DNA of 64,000 bases from Gnetum montanum (lineage: Eukaryota > Streptophyta > Gnetopsida > Gnetales > Gnetaceae): contig MNCI01010136.1 of the NCBI GenBank assembly GCA_015680685.1, forward strand, positions 124,370 through 188,369. The letters are read 5' to 3'. Below are positions 13,101 to 22,177 of the stretch, one piece after another. Positions within the stretch are counted from its first letter, which is position 1. Each line of letters begins with the position of its first letter. The translations under genes were made by a program, and so were the position numbers. The notes beneath the pieces are model-generated. The model worked only from the letters and a program-made list of their open reading frames with translations. It was not told the origin of the DNA and did not search any database.

Positions 13101-15389
13101 TAAAATTTTTTATAGATTAAATATGGTCAAGGATAATGTGTAGCTTAAATGATTCAAATTTTTTTGCCCGGAAATTCTAGCTAATGGATTCAATGCTCGT
13201 GAATCACATTATTGTACCTAAGTCACTGTAAACTTTCAGAATCTTATGATCACTCGGTAACTTTTCAACCAGGTACTTTCCAAGGGAATTAGAGGAGGCG
13301 ACTTTGAAAATAGTGAGGAAACAATAAACACTAATTTGTTGTCATGATTTACTAATCATCGATCTTTATCAAAAAGGTATTAATTTAACCGGCAAAACTG
13401 ATCAACTGTATATTGGTAAGAAGTAAAAGAAGGAAGACAGAGATAAGACAAGACTGCACATACAAGTTCATGCACCATGGATAGTGTAATCCTCTGCCCC
13501 AATAAGCTAAGCTGATCAAGCATTGTTTCTGCATCCCTGAGAGATCCATCCGACTTTGCTGCAATCATTTCCAGTGCATCCGAATCGACATCCAAGCCTT
13601 CTTGAATTGCAAGTTTCTGCAACCTGGAAACTATTTCCGTATCTTTGATCTTAGTAAAAAGATACTTCTGGCACCTGGAAACGGCAGTGCGAGGAATTTT
13701 GTCCGAGTCGGTGGTTATGAGGATGAACACAACGTGTCTGGGAGGCTCTTCCAAGATCTTCAAAAGGGCTGTCCATGTCTCCGATGCCAACACATGGCAT
13801 TCATCAATAATGAAGACTTTGAAGCGCGACAAAGATGGAGCCAGAGTCACGGTCTTGAGAAGGGCCCTGGCCTTCTCCACGCCATTGCTGCTGGTGGCAT
13901 CGAATTCTCTGACATCCACGCTCCTTCCAGACATCAAGTCTTTGCATTCCCTGCAGAATCCACAGGGCCTCAGGTTCTCCGGAGAAAGGCAGTTCACAGC
14001 TGCTGCGAAAATTCTAGCAGTGGAGGTCTTGCCTGTTCCTCGAGGCCCCTGGAAAAGGTACACCGGTGCGATTTTGCCTCTCAAAATCGCGCTAGCTAGG
14101 GTTTGCACAACCATATTTTGGCCGACCAATTCGTCAAAGGATTTGGGCCTGTACTTCTGGCTAAGGCTCCGGTGTCTGCCATCGTAGACTGCAAGCTCGC
14201 TGCTACTGGCAGGAGGAGCAAGTGCGAGTTCCAGTCGTTCCTGGCTAATGTGCCTGGATTTCATCCCCGTATCCATGTCGAGCTTACAGGCGGCCTCCAT
14301 GTCAAGTTGCGCCAATTTGCTGGATCTGCCATCGCTAAGAGTTCCTTCTTCGGAGGAGGAACCGTCCTCAGAAAGAGAACGATCTTCTCCACCGTCAGTC
14401 AACAATGGGAGCCCTTCGTGGCCATGGCGGGAAGCTGAAATCAGCAGATGCGCTGCGTCTTTGCGACTGTGGCGGGACTGGTTTTTAGAAACCATGTTGC
14501 TAACCTTTCTCCTTACCGAATCCGACAGGCTCGGAGAAAAGCTTCCGCCAGTGCCGCTTCCGCGGTGCTTGGGAGTTCTGGACCAGTAACAGGGAATGCC
14601 GCAGCCATGGCGACGCAGATCGAGGCCGTCGTCCATATCTTCATCGTCGGAGAAAGCCTCCCCGTCCCAGGATCCAATCACGCTGTGGCTCTGATCTCCG
14701 TTTCTGTTGTACGAGCACGACGATACAGGCGTCAAGGATTCTTCTCTGTGCCGAGCAGCAGCAGCAGCTTTGCTGAGATTCAGACAGTGGCCTCGTTTAC
14801 TTGTCTTGGCTCTGAATCCGTCCTTAACCAGAAGCGGCGATCCCGAGCGCGAATTGCAGTCCAGACTCGGTTCCCGTTTGCTGTTCCTGAAACCTCCATC
14901 AAATGCCGCAGCGGCGGCGTCCTCCGCAGATCTCTGTTCCTGCACGAGCGAAAGCGCGCGGATCGAAGCTTCGATTTCCTGGTTCCTATTAAGGCACCTC
15001 ACGCCAGGGGCGTTTCTGCCGTTTCGCGCGGTGCTCTTCTTGAACACCTTGTTCCTTCTCGGCTTGCTCGCGGCGGCCGCTATGTTCTGCGCCTCGTCGT
15101 ATGTTCTTTCCGTCTGGTGCGTGCCGCCATTCGCCTGGTTTCTCCAGTTGCAGAGAAGCTTCCCGTCGCCTGGAGCTGCAAATTCATAAGCCGACTGCCC
15201 GGCATCGGCTGCTGCGCCATGAGCGGCAGCAGCAGAAGCAGCAATGGTAGAAACAGGGGATTTTGGAGGCTTCCATGATGAACAAGTGGAAGGATCACGC
15301 AGGCACCTGGCCCGCTTCAGAGCTATGAGCTCTTTACGCAAATGCAGCTCCCCCGTCGCATGAGAATGCGGCCTTCCCACCTCCAACAT
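1101..15389 (-). CDS. STICHEL-like protein (DnaX-type AAA+ ATPase), spliced gene
   Basis: Spliced gene of the plant STICHEL family, relatives of the bacterial clamp-loader subunit DnaX (gamma/tau). Arabidopsis STICHEL controls trichome branching; which paralogue this is cannot be told. Exons read: 15389-13464, 7182-6963, 5700-5104, 4918-4192 and terminal 1178-1101. The first four join in phase (0, 1, 1) with GT/AG borders. The visible protein is about 1,180 residues, close to the usual length of roughly 1,200. Exon 4 ends in phase 2 while the last exon reads in phase 0, so at least one exon in 1179-4191 is unresolved. The ATPase core lies wholly in exon 1. Downstream exons give the conserved helical module after the ATPase and the basic C-terminus. 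Every recognised mobile element in the introns lies outside exons, so the gene may be intact. Confidence 0.88.
2055..2183 (-). mobile_element. tRNA-derived SINE-like unit
   Basis: On the minus strand an A-box-like GTGGCTCAACAGTAGC (2172-2157) is followed about 27 bp later by a B-box-like GTAGGTTTGATTTCC (2130-2116), the internal RNA polymerase III promoter layout of a tRNA-derived SINE. An A-rich stretch follows. No cloverleaf can be completed, so it is not a tRNA gene. Target duplications were not identified. Confidence 0.5.
2885..3230. repeat. degenerate tandem repeat (TCCTGTGGCAAAGC-like)
   Basis: A phrase of the type CAAAATTCCTATGGTAAG / TCCTGTGGCAAAGC recurs at least six times at irregular spacing, which suggests an old, decayed tandem array inside the intron. 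Confidence 0.5.
3584..3691. repeat. two perfect copies of a 54-bp unit
   Basis: The 54-bp unit beginning ACCCTATCTCAATCC at 3584 is repeated directly at 3638 with no difference seen, a recent tandem duplication in the intron. Confidence 0.95.
4192..4918 (-). CDS. STICHEL-like exon 4
   Basis: The acceptor CTATTTGCAG restores IKEGFALVQVEF across the junction with exon 3. The exon holds the alpha/beta module AEKHLQSIANAFHVALGCDI and a long variable tail with QRLESAWLQAAEKCAPG, followed by KPEKNQVLP, typical of STICHEL-like proteins. It ends in a consensus GTAAGT donor at 4191. Reading through would hit TAA at once, so either the donor is used (preferred, because a C-terminal exon exists) or the protein ends here. 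Exit phase is 2. Confidence 0.88.
5104..5700 (-). CDS. STICHEL-like exon 3
   Basis: Acceptor ACTGATGCAG and donor GTGTGC; phase 1 in and phase 1 out. Joining exon 2 to exon 3 restores LTEEQLERLRRALKILSEAE and then KQLRVS..TTWLTAALLQFG, the expected family order. The middle is Ser/Asn/Lys-rich and variable. The end, with the pattern DIWRRFLEEC..RQLLYRQ.KL, matches the conserved C-terminal module of the family. Confidence 0.92.
5701..6962 (-). other. STICHEL-like intron 2
   Basis: AT-rich intron with a GTAAGT donor at 6962 and a GATGCAG acceptor. It contains the short duplications near 5.84-6.07 kb. The open frame at 6549-6737 has no family resemblance, and exons 2 and 3 join in phase without it. 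Confidence 0.85.
5988..6069. repeat. 41-bp tandem duplication with a degenerate third copy upstream
   Basis: The unit beginning ATCAAAATAACTA and ending GGGTTGCTTGCTC is duplicated at 5988 and 6029. A longer degenerate copy lies at about 5838-5913, so the block is a decayed local repeat. Confidence 0.85.
6963..7182 (-). CDS. STICHEL-like exon 2
   Basis: A TTCTTTGCAG acceptor precedes the exon and a GTAAGT donor follows it. It starts in phase 0 after exon 1 and ends in phase 1. It codes for the helical segment after the ATPase: GVVSDEDLLDLLELALSAD, then RELLDSGIEPMALMAQLA and IMDILAG, a signature stretch of STICHEL proteins that resembles DnaX domain III. Confidence 0.92.
9061..9830 (+). pseudogene. 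RTE LINE endonuclease remnant
   Basis: Conceptual translation, with frame changes and stops, gives the endonuclease/exonuclease/phosphatase-fold order of plant RTE elements: a piece like GFKLLYHGGK..RNRVGI, then LIGQDFNGHMG (catalytic DFNG), VHGG, AYDLAIANSYFKK, LVTFKSKSN, DYIMVRKRDWRTCGECN and LTTQHGLMVMD. The enzyme would nick target DNA to prime reverse transcription. It is not functional here. Confidence 0.78.
10690..11150 (+). pseudogene. RTE LINE reverse transcriptase C-terminal remnant
   Basis: Fragments in order: LAMKMETWRSTLESKGLMIG, RSKTKYMDC, a piece with FKCLGLHVQIDGQINNDVSN, VLCDRRIHIWSTGKFYKTTI and MLRWIWNVIS. These match the region after the palm domain of RTE proteins. The strand is plus; stops and frameshifts are present. 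The coding continues after the solo LTR, near 12120. Confidence 0.75.
11152..11952 (+). mobile_element. solo LTR of the A-type Athila subfamily, TSD ATTAG
   Basis: 801-bp LTR with TGATG...CATCA ends, flanked on both sides by ATTAG (11147-11151 and 11953-11957), a perfect 5-bp target duplication. It reads on the plus strand: three GCGATATCGC-type palindromes, TATA box TATAAATAA at 11224, and the CTAGATCTAGACCCTTAGC block shared with element A. No internal sequence remains, so the two LTRs of a full element recombined. It splits the RTE LINE. Confidence 0.93.
12120..12395 (+). pseudogene. RTE LINE C-terminal tail and 3' end, after the solo LTR
   Basis: Fragments resemble the final RTE residues (a piece like LDSLVMC, then AKKILYS) and end in ATAGTTGACCCCATGTAGTTAGG, the usual closing stretch of plant RTE LINEs. 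They are in order with the fragment that ends just before the solo LTR. Confidence 0.65.
12860..13075 (-). mobile_element. second SINE-like unit (weak)
   Basis: On the minus strand GAGTGATGGTAAGATG could be an A box, followed about 35 bp later by CCTGGGTTTGAGCCTGG, a B-box-like stretch, then a body with the inverted pair CCACCTTGGTGGG. The layout fits a tRNA-derived SINE, but no tail or target duplication was confirmed. Confidence 0.4.
13464..15389 (-). CDS. STICHEL-like exon 1: N-terminus and complete AAA+ core
   Basis: 642 codons from the ATG at 15389 to a GTATGT donor at 13463. The start is supported by the family N-terminal pattern (HLRKELIALKRARCLRDPST, then SSWK) at about residues 16-41. 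Residues about 45-440 are serine-rich, basic and low in complexity, with possible nuclear-localisation-type stretches. Core: Walker A GPRGTGKTS at 448-456; a DnaX zinc module of four Cys (467, 476, 479, 482; spacing C-x8-C-x2-C-x2-C); Walker B VFIIDECH with Asp529 and Glu530; sensor-1 ITTDSDKIP; arginine-finger motif SRC with Arg572. All key residues are present, so the ATPase looks competent. The exon is clearly richer in CpG than its surroundings. Large antisense open frames over it are shadows. Confidence 0.93.
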
Positions 15390-16400
15390 TCTTCTCCTCG
15401 CACCACCTGCAAAACCCCCTCCCCCTCACCTCTGCAACCGTAATGAAAACCTCTTCTGCACCTTCACATCCACATCCGGAACTAACAAATGTGTCCCAAT
15501 GCAGACATCCATGAACAACAAAACACCAAAACGCATTGAAAGGCGCTGTCGGTGCACCGTATTAGGGTTTCGTGCAGAGGCAGAATCCACGCTGGCGGTG
15601 GCAGACGCGTTTCGAATTCGAAGCCCGCAGTAGACCACGGCGGAGCTCTCTGGAGCAGCAGCAGCAGCAGCAAGACACACAAGAGCCAAACGAATGAACA
15701 ATAACTAAATTACCTTGCACGTGGATCGCAGCAGCAGAAAAACAAAAATTCGGGCGGGAGACGCGTCTACAGCGTCATTTTTAACTCTCTCCCAATCAGA
15801 ATCCAAACACAGCCGTTTGACAGAAACCCTAGAGTAGCAGAAAGCTGGGCAGTAAAAACAGAACGCTGCTGCGGTTGTTCTTCAACTTGTGCGGCAGTGT
15901 GAAAAATGGTGGGCAGGCTCAGCAGCAGGAAAGCAGAGTACAGTATTCCGAAAAAAACACCGAAGCAGAAACGATAAACGACATATTTGCATTGCAGGGG
16001 GAGAAATCGTAAGATACAAAGTTAGGCGACTGACACAAGCCACCACCAACGTAGTTGCAGAAAGCGGTGGCGTGAGACTGCAGAGGCGAGACGAGCGGCG
16101 ATGAGATGGGCGCCTGAAAAATACTACTCACGCACCGATTCTCTGCTCGGCTGTTCACTCAAGATGGGGTTTCGCTGTTTTGACACGAAATGACGTCCGC
16201 CGGGCCCACAACGGGCACATCGTCCTACGTGGCATCGTCTGAACTCTGTGATTGGAAGGCAACAACGAACGCGAACCGGGTTACGTGGTAGGACAGAGGT
16301 GCTGCTGACTCAGCAGTATTTGAATTGTAACGTTACGTGACTGACAGCGACTTTGTCCATGCATTTGCCTTTGCATAGGATCCGCAGACGCGTTTTGGAA
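15390..16400 (-). promoter_or_regulatory. 5' UTR and promoter region of the STICHEL-like gene
   Basis: The CpG-rich stretch upstream of the ATG. A TTTTGCAG acceptor-like site at 15407 suggests a possible leader intron whose donor was not identified. The CAG runs near 15655-15672 are short microsatellites. No clear TATA box was seen on the minus strand. Confidence 0.45.
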
Positions 16401-16950
16401 GGTTGCGTTTTGCAGGAGAAGTAGAACGATGATTGTTATTTGGATGTTTTTTAAGAAAAGGTGTTGCTCGGTGGCATTTTCCGGAATGTCCTTTTGCTAT
16501 TCTTGATTGAAGAGCATGATCGCGCCGTACGCGACATGAAATGAATGAATGAATGAAGGATGCATTGTTATTATTGAAAACTCTAAAATTTGAAATGGTT
16601 CGTTTTTGGCGCCATGGCTTTGTCTGGATTTTCCTTGCTTCACATCTAAGTATTAAGCATAATTGCAGAGCATTGAAATTTATTGATCATGCGTAATAAA
16701 TCCATCGTATGGTATGGATAATTATCAATAATAAAATGTACAAGATATCCTCCTGTTCAACCCGCTCATTTGCTGGAGCATTTATCGTCGCCACCAGCCC
16801 TGTCAAAAAACTTTAAAATCTTCAATCCATTATACATGATTGATGCATCGTTTTCAGCCCATTCAATGTTTGTCTCTTGGCTGGACTCGTTCATTCTTGC
16901 TTCGTATCCCATGGTTATGTTTACATAGAAATTTTTCCGGTTTCGCTCTC

Positions 16951-17035
16951 AATCATGCTCGGTTGGAATTTCAAAATTCTAGTAGGCATAATTCTCAATC
17001 ATGTTCAGGGTTGGAATTTCAAAATTCTAGCAGGC
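16951..17035. repeat. 46-bp tandem duplication, about 90% alike
   Basis: A unit beginning AATCATG and containing GGTTGGAATTTCAAAATTCT recurs at 16951 and 16997. The frame at 16840-17040 crosses it and is not considered a gene. Confidence 0.85.
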
Positions 17036-17110
17036 TTTAGTTAGATACAACAACATAAAACCTTCTTTATTGCGTTTGGTATTAATTAGATGGAACAGCG
17101 TACAAACTTC

Positions 17111-17216
17111 TTTAGTGCATCTTTAAACTTCCTTGGTAGCGCTTTAGTCTTTAATGTTTCTACTTTAGTGCATCTTTGAACTTTCTTAGCACATCTTTAG
17201 TCTTTAATGCTTCTAC
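17111..17216. repeat. 53-bp tandem duplication
   Basis: The unit beginning TTTAGTGCATCTTT and ending with TCTTTAATG(T/C)TTCTAC occurs at 17111 and 17164 with several point differences. Confidence 0.85.
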
Positions 17217-17915
17217 TAGGAGCACATCATTATTGGCATGGGCATGTCTATGCTTATGCATATTTCATGTGAGCATGCATGCATGTATTGTGAAAAATAT
17301 TAAGAAAAAATTCTATATGTTTCTACACAAGTTAAAATTCAAAATCTAAAATACCTTAACTTGGAATGTCAAAAATTTAAACTTGTAACCTCTATTTTAT
17401 CATTTCAAATGCATACTACTATTCTACCCACCTTGGTTGTGACCAACTTTGTTTTTTATATTATTTAATATGTGTTCCTAAGTCCCATTCCTACCTAAAC
17501 ACATAAGCATGATAGATGACAACTATCGAATATGCATGTGCTGGCATCATAGCATTAAAGATATACTAAAGAAGTTCTTATGTTCTTCCTTCCTTAGATG
17601 CTCCTCAACTTTATAAAAACGTCAGAATATGTTTACTTATGGTTAAAATTGTTATTAATATTTAAACAATTTAAAATTATATATTATTAAAACCTAAAAT
17701 ACAAAATATAAGTTTATAGAAACTAGAAACTAGAAATTTTTATTACATTGAAAAAATTACAAAGTTTATTAACGTAAATATAATATACCATAAAACTTTA
17801 TTATAATAAAAATCCATATTAAATATATTTTTATTAACCTATTTTATGATAAGAAGATAAAATAATTTAAAGATCTACTTATTTTCTTATTTAAACTTTT
17901 ATTTAGTTTAAAGTT

Positions 17916-18926
17916 TGATGAGCGACAAGGTACCCCTACGCTTAACCATACAAATACGAGTGTTTCACACACGATCCCATCAAATTCCAAGGACTAAATG
18001 CTTATGCGCCCTTGTGGAACAAAGATGGGTTGGTTGATCGTTGTCTTCCCAAACTTACCTGTATGTCATGATTGTATGGTTAAGTAAGCTTGAGGCATGT
18101 GATTTTTATAGCTTTTATGTTTTTATGTCTTGTGCTAGTAGGGAAGGAGAGAGGTAACTAAGTGACTAATTTAACTTAACTACTCATTAACTAAGTTCTA
18201 ACTAATCCTAACACCAGCATCCATTCCCACTTGTCGTACACATCCTGAACGAATGCAACACTGCTGGGATTACCAAACGTTAATCGTTACTAGGTTACCA
18301 AGTGTACACGCATGCTCGAAGTGGTCGTGCTTGTGTAATTTAACGATTTGCTTAATTGATCAAAATGAATTGTTGTGCTAATAACAAAAATGTAAAGTGC
18401 ATAAAATAAAATAAAATAAATGCATAAGAAAATAAAATAAAAGAAATGCGTAAGAAAACAAATCTCAAGTGCTGCAAGGATGAATCAAAGAGCTTGTCTT
18501 TATTGCCATACACAAGGTGTGCTCAGGTACACAATGCTCGAATAAAGATCCATCCACACTTAGACCTCCTGCTGTGGGCACTTGGAAAATACTCTAACTT
18601 TCAAACAGACTACAAGAGTTTCGCTGCTTGACTGCTAAAAGACTTCTTCCCAATTGTGCACCTGGGCACTGTATTTATAGACTTTGAAGCAACTTATCTA
18701 ATAATTAGAATAACTGCTAGAGTAACCGCTAGAGTAACCACTCTAATAATTAGCATAATTGCTAAAGTAACCACTAGAGTAACCACTCTAATAATTAGAA
18801 TAACTGCTAGAGTAACCACTCTAATAATTAGCATAACTGCTAAAGTAACCACTCTAATAATTAGAATAACTGCTAGAGTAACCACTCTAATAATTAGAGT
18901 AACTGCTAGAGTAACCGCTCTCATCA
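17916..18926 (-). repeat. E1 3' LTR (complete, 1,011 bp)
   Basis: It begins TGATGAGCGACAAGG and ends CTCTCATCA on the plus strand. In the sense of the element it is TGATGAGAG, then a tandem-repeat block, a TATA box (TATAAATA at 18679-18672), transcribed leader and CATCA end. The other copy is the truncated LTR at 26992-27872. Confidence 0.92.
18698..18920 (-). repeat. 33-bp tandem repeats in the U3 of the E1 3' LTR
   Basis: Six copies of CTAATAATTAG spaced by blocks of the type (A/G)(A/C)(A/G)TAACTGCTAGAGTAAC, giving a basic 33-bp period with some shorter and longer units. The block lies directly upstream of the TATA box, the position of an LTR enhancer. Because 33 is divisible by three it creates long meaningless open frames on both strands. 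Confidence 0.92.
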
Positions 18927-18940
18927 TACCCCCACAACTG
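18927..18940 (-). promoter_or_regulatory. E1 polypurine tract
   Basis: In the sense of the element, CAGTTGTGGGGGTA directly precedes the LTR start TGATGAG. The G-run is the likely plus-strand primer site. The same layout is seen in A and D. Confidence 0.78.
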
Positions 18941-20830
18941 AATGAAAAGTTGTCCTCGAGTTCCTTACAAAATATTGGGAAGGTACGAGATTATTAACTA
19001 ATTGACAACTGACGATGGAATGGTATGACAAACTCAACGTGCCAAGTGAACGGATCAATAAGCATATTACAACATTAGTGTTCATGACCATTGTGGTGAA
19101 CACTTGTACATAAATAACATCCAAGCCTTTATTTGACAGCTTGAAGAGAAAGAGAAAGAGAAAGAAGATGGAGCATGTTGCTGCCAATGCCGAGATTACG
19201 CCTTCCATTGTTTATCCATAGCCATGCCACTAAACTTGCTCCTTTCGTAAATGCTCTAGTTCCGATCCATCCTGAGTGCTTTCTCCAAGCCTAATCCATT
19301 GTTTGTATGATCGCCATCTGCACACACAACACAATCAAAAATGAGCAAGGATAGATAAACCACAATGCAGTTGATACCTTGCCTTGATATGAGGCTCATT
19401 GGCTAAGTTGTGGTTATGGCAGAAACTAGTTCAGAGATTTATCACTGGCAACTACCCAAGGTGTAGGGGTTAGGCAAATAGTAAAATGAAAAAAATTGAA
19501 AATTTTATGCTAGGGCCCCCATGACTAAGAGTAAACCTCCAGTAGCTATAAGATGGAAAAATATAAGGAACAAGAAAGATGGGAAAATAACAACAACAAC
19601 GCCAATAAAATGGATGTCATGGATGGGGATGAAACAAGAAATGATTAATTTCAGGAAATGTTTAAAGGAAAGAAGTTAACAATTGCAACAAAAAGAAATG
19701 CCAGTGGGTCCTCCCCAAAGCAAACTCATGCCCTTTATGCCTTGACAAACCCACAAACCAAAGAGTCCGTAGGCTTTAGGAATGTCATTTGGAAGCAAGA
19801 GTTAAAAACTTACCCACAAGAATTCACTAAAGAAAAACAATGCATCAACCCAGAACGGACTAATGATAAAATTGGCAATGAGGTGGAAAATTGGAAGAAA
19901 GATGGAGAGGAGAGAATGGAATGGAATCCCAAGAACAAGGTTGTGTAAAGCCCCTTGTGTATTTCATGGTTAAAATAACTTAGTATAACTCATCCCAAAT
20001 CCAAACTCAAACAAACCACATCCAGTGACCTTGCATCAGCACACTTGACCAATCCATCCACTTGAAGTAACAAGAATGCTTCCACAAAGTGTCATCACCA
20101 TTCCAAGGAAGAGATGGAGAAGCAGAAAGCGAGAAAGGGCCATAGTTAGAGGGAACCTTCAGGCATGGATAACATGTCTTTTCAATTCCATAACCAATGC
20201 TTGTAGCCCAAATTGCTTTATTATGTTTAAGGGGTGTGCTTTGAATTCTCACCTATTTCTCTTTTCTCTCTCTTTTTTATGTTTATGTGTGAGGACCACA
20301 CCATGCAAAGACTTATTTTTATTCACTTAGCTTCCTGATATTTGAACAATGTTAGAATGGCGGAAAACCCAAGAAAAAGCATCTAAGCACCCAAGAGAAT
20401 GGCTAGCACCAATGCATCGAATCCCCTTGAAGTCATACCCTTTTCATCCTTTGAGTCTTTCCTTGGTTTGAAAAATACCCAGCCACCAATTCATTAACAA
20501 GTTTACGTAGAGAAAGGGGACTGTATAGTTCCAAGCCAAAGGAGACCATAGAGTTGTATGGATGAGTGGACAGTGTGGACTCATTGCCTATTTTACCAAA
20601 AGAACCATACCTTAATATTAGCATCATAATTCAAAGGTAAAAACCAAACATTAGCAATCAATGTGATATAATTCAATCCACCATCATGAGCACTTATTAG
20701 ATGATGAATAAAAGTAAATCAAGCAAACAAAGAAATAGTAAAAACATGAACAATGGTGTAAAACAAAAATAAGAAAAGTTGAAAGAATATGTAAAACAAA
20801 AATTCAAAAAGAACTGAAGGCCTAGAATGG
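18941..20830 (-). other. E1 3' noncoding region
   Basis: 1.9 kb with no convincing protein. It is shared with A and in part with D (for example GTGGGTCCTCCCCAAAGCA and the phrase near 20390 that begins AAGCACCCAAGAGAATGG). It holds an extra polypurine-like CATGGGGGCCC near 19515 and a 60-bp intron-like unit at 19371-19312. Confidence 0.7.
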
Positions 20831-21226
20831 TTACCATAGGTGGCTATTTCCCCCACGACTAAGTTGGAAGGAGGAGATCCGAAATAGTGAGCAGGGTTGT
20901 CCATTAAGAGAGCTAGCATGTGTACTGGCTATCCTAAGCTCCTGGAAAGGTTTGGTTTGTTGCATGTTGACCAAAAGTTTCTTATCTGGGTTCTTAGGTT
21001 TGTATATTGTCATGGTCCCTGAAGGAAAAGTTGCATAAATAATATAAGGTCCTTCCCACAATGTTTGAAATTTAGTACATTGTGGCACATGTGTGGGATT
21101 CCAGTAGAGAACCTTATCTCCTAGCTGATATTTAACTTTCCTAATTCTTAGGTCATGACATTGTTTATTGAAGGCCTTGTGCAATTCATTAGATGATAGG
21201 GTAGCTAATTGATTTTCATCCAGCAA
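20831..21226 (-). pseudogene. E1 pol: end of integrase and polyprotein C-terminus
   Basis: A 131-codon open stretch. It carries QLGDKVLYWNP..V......TLWEGPY, the post-catalytic integrase module of Ty3/gypsy elements, then a linker and the conserved ending FQLSRGGNSHLW seen in varied form in A and C. The stretch between this and the catalytic core is interrupted. Expected role: DNA binding by integrase. Confidence 0.82.
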
Positions 21227-22110
21227 GTTAAGGGTTACTAACCATGATTTCTATGCTAGATCAAGGTCAAGGTTGAGGTCACATGTCGTGGATAGTGTAC
21301 GAACCTTAGTTTGAATGAGTAGCCTATAAGGAGTTTCCATGTGGAGTAGTATGCCCAAAGAGCATTGTTTAGTTTAGTGCTCCAGTCTCACCTAAACTTG
21401 CTAATGGTTCTTGTCAATATCTTTGTAATCTCCCTGTTGGTGACTTCTGCTTGACCGTTCGCTTGGGGGTGGTATGGTGTAGTCAATTTATGCTCAACTC
21501 CTAAGCATTGCATTAATTTTCGAAAAGTTGCACCTGTGAAGTGTGTACCATTATTTGAAATAAGTGCACGCGACACACCAAACATGTTTATGATTTGTTG
21601 TTGAACAAATCATGCAGCTGTAGATGATGTACAATCTTTAACAATAGCTGCTTCAGCCCATTTTGTTAGGTGATCAATGATAACAATAATATAAGCTTTT
21701 CCATTGGACATTGGTGTAATCGGCCCCATAAAATCAATTCCCCAAATGTTGAAGGGTTCTAACGGTTGGATCCATTATTGTGGACCCTCCATTCTAGCAG
21801 TCATTCCCCCATCACGTTGATAGTACTCACAAGATTGGATGAAACGATGGGCATCCTGAAACAATGTAGGCCAATAATATCCTACAAGAAAGATCTTAAT
21901 GGTCGTTCATCTCCCAATGTAATAAGCCCCACAAGGACCCTCATGAGCATCTTGGAGAACTCACAGTTGATCTATATCGGGAACACACCATCGAACCAAG
22001 CCATCGGGACACACTTTGTAAAGTTGCCCATTGATCTCCATAAAGTACTTGGCTTGATGAAGAAATTGTTGTTTCTTCTTAAGGTTTAATTTTTGTGGTG
22101 TTTGTTGGGT
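21227..22110 (-). pseudogene. E1 pol: integrase zinc finger and catalytic core
   Basis: In the sense of the element: remains of the HHCC finger (DAHEGPCGAYY.., then FIQSCEYYQRDGG), WGIDFMGPITPMSNGKAY with the first catalytic Asp, ALISNNGTHFTGATF where the second Asp has become Asn, and YHPQANGQAEVTNREI with the catalytic Glu. The order and motifs are those of Athila-type integrases. Stops interrupt the frame. Confidence 0.85.
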
Positions 22111-22177
22111 GAGGAGATACGTAAGAATGCTACTGTACCAATTTGTCTCCATGGGTGATTGATTATTCACTACACCA

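Larger units (their letters stand above)
7183..13463 (-). other. STICHEL-like intron 1 (6.3 kb, filled with mobile elements)
   Basis: Donor GTATGT next to exon 1 and acceptor CTTTGCAG next to exon 2. It carries an RTE-type LINE on the opposite strand, a solo LTR inside that LINE, and a SINE-like unit close to exon 1. The remaining parts (about 7190-7550, 8000-9050, 9830-10680 and 12400-12860) are AT-rich, with nothing recognised. Confidence 0.88.
16401..17915. other. AT-rich spacer between the host gene and element E1
   Basis: No gene is supported. It contains ATGA microsatellite-like repeats near 16542 and the two tandem duplications listed separately. The sequence becomes very AT-rich from 17.6 to 17.9 kb. 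Confidence 0.6.

Noticed and set aside
12865-13143. 92-codon plus-strand frame with PPRWDPELVVDEQKP
   Set aside because: It lies over a SINE-like unit in intron 1 and has no support. The slight likeness to a phrase in the F frame is too short to use.
14448-15278. 276-codon and other open frames on the plus strand over 13.6-15.3 kb
   Set aside because: Antisense shadows of the GC-rich exon 1 of the STICHEL-like gene; no family resemblance.
13464-15389. Bacterial or organelle-derived dnaX gene
   Set aside because: The core is DnaX-like, but the N-terminal extension, introns and C-terminus are those of the plant nuclear STICHEL family.
18698-18920. CRISPR-like array of regular repeats
   Set aside because: The repeats are inside both LTRs of a plant retrotransposon, spacers are not unique, and the genome is eukaryotic.
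18656-18997. Long open frames (113 and 77 codons) with repeats of the type TTLIIRITARV
   Set aside because: They are translations of a 33-bp DNA repeat, open on both strands because the period is divisible by three. The same happens at 27532-28074.
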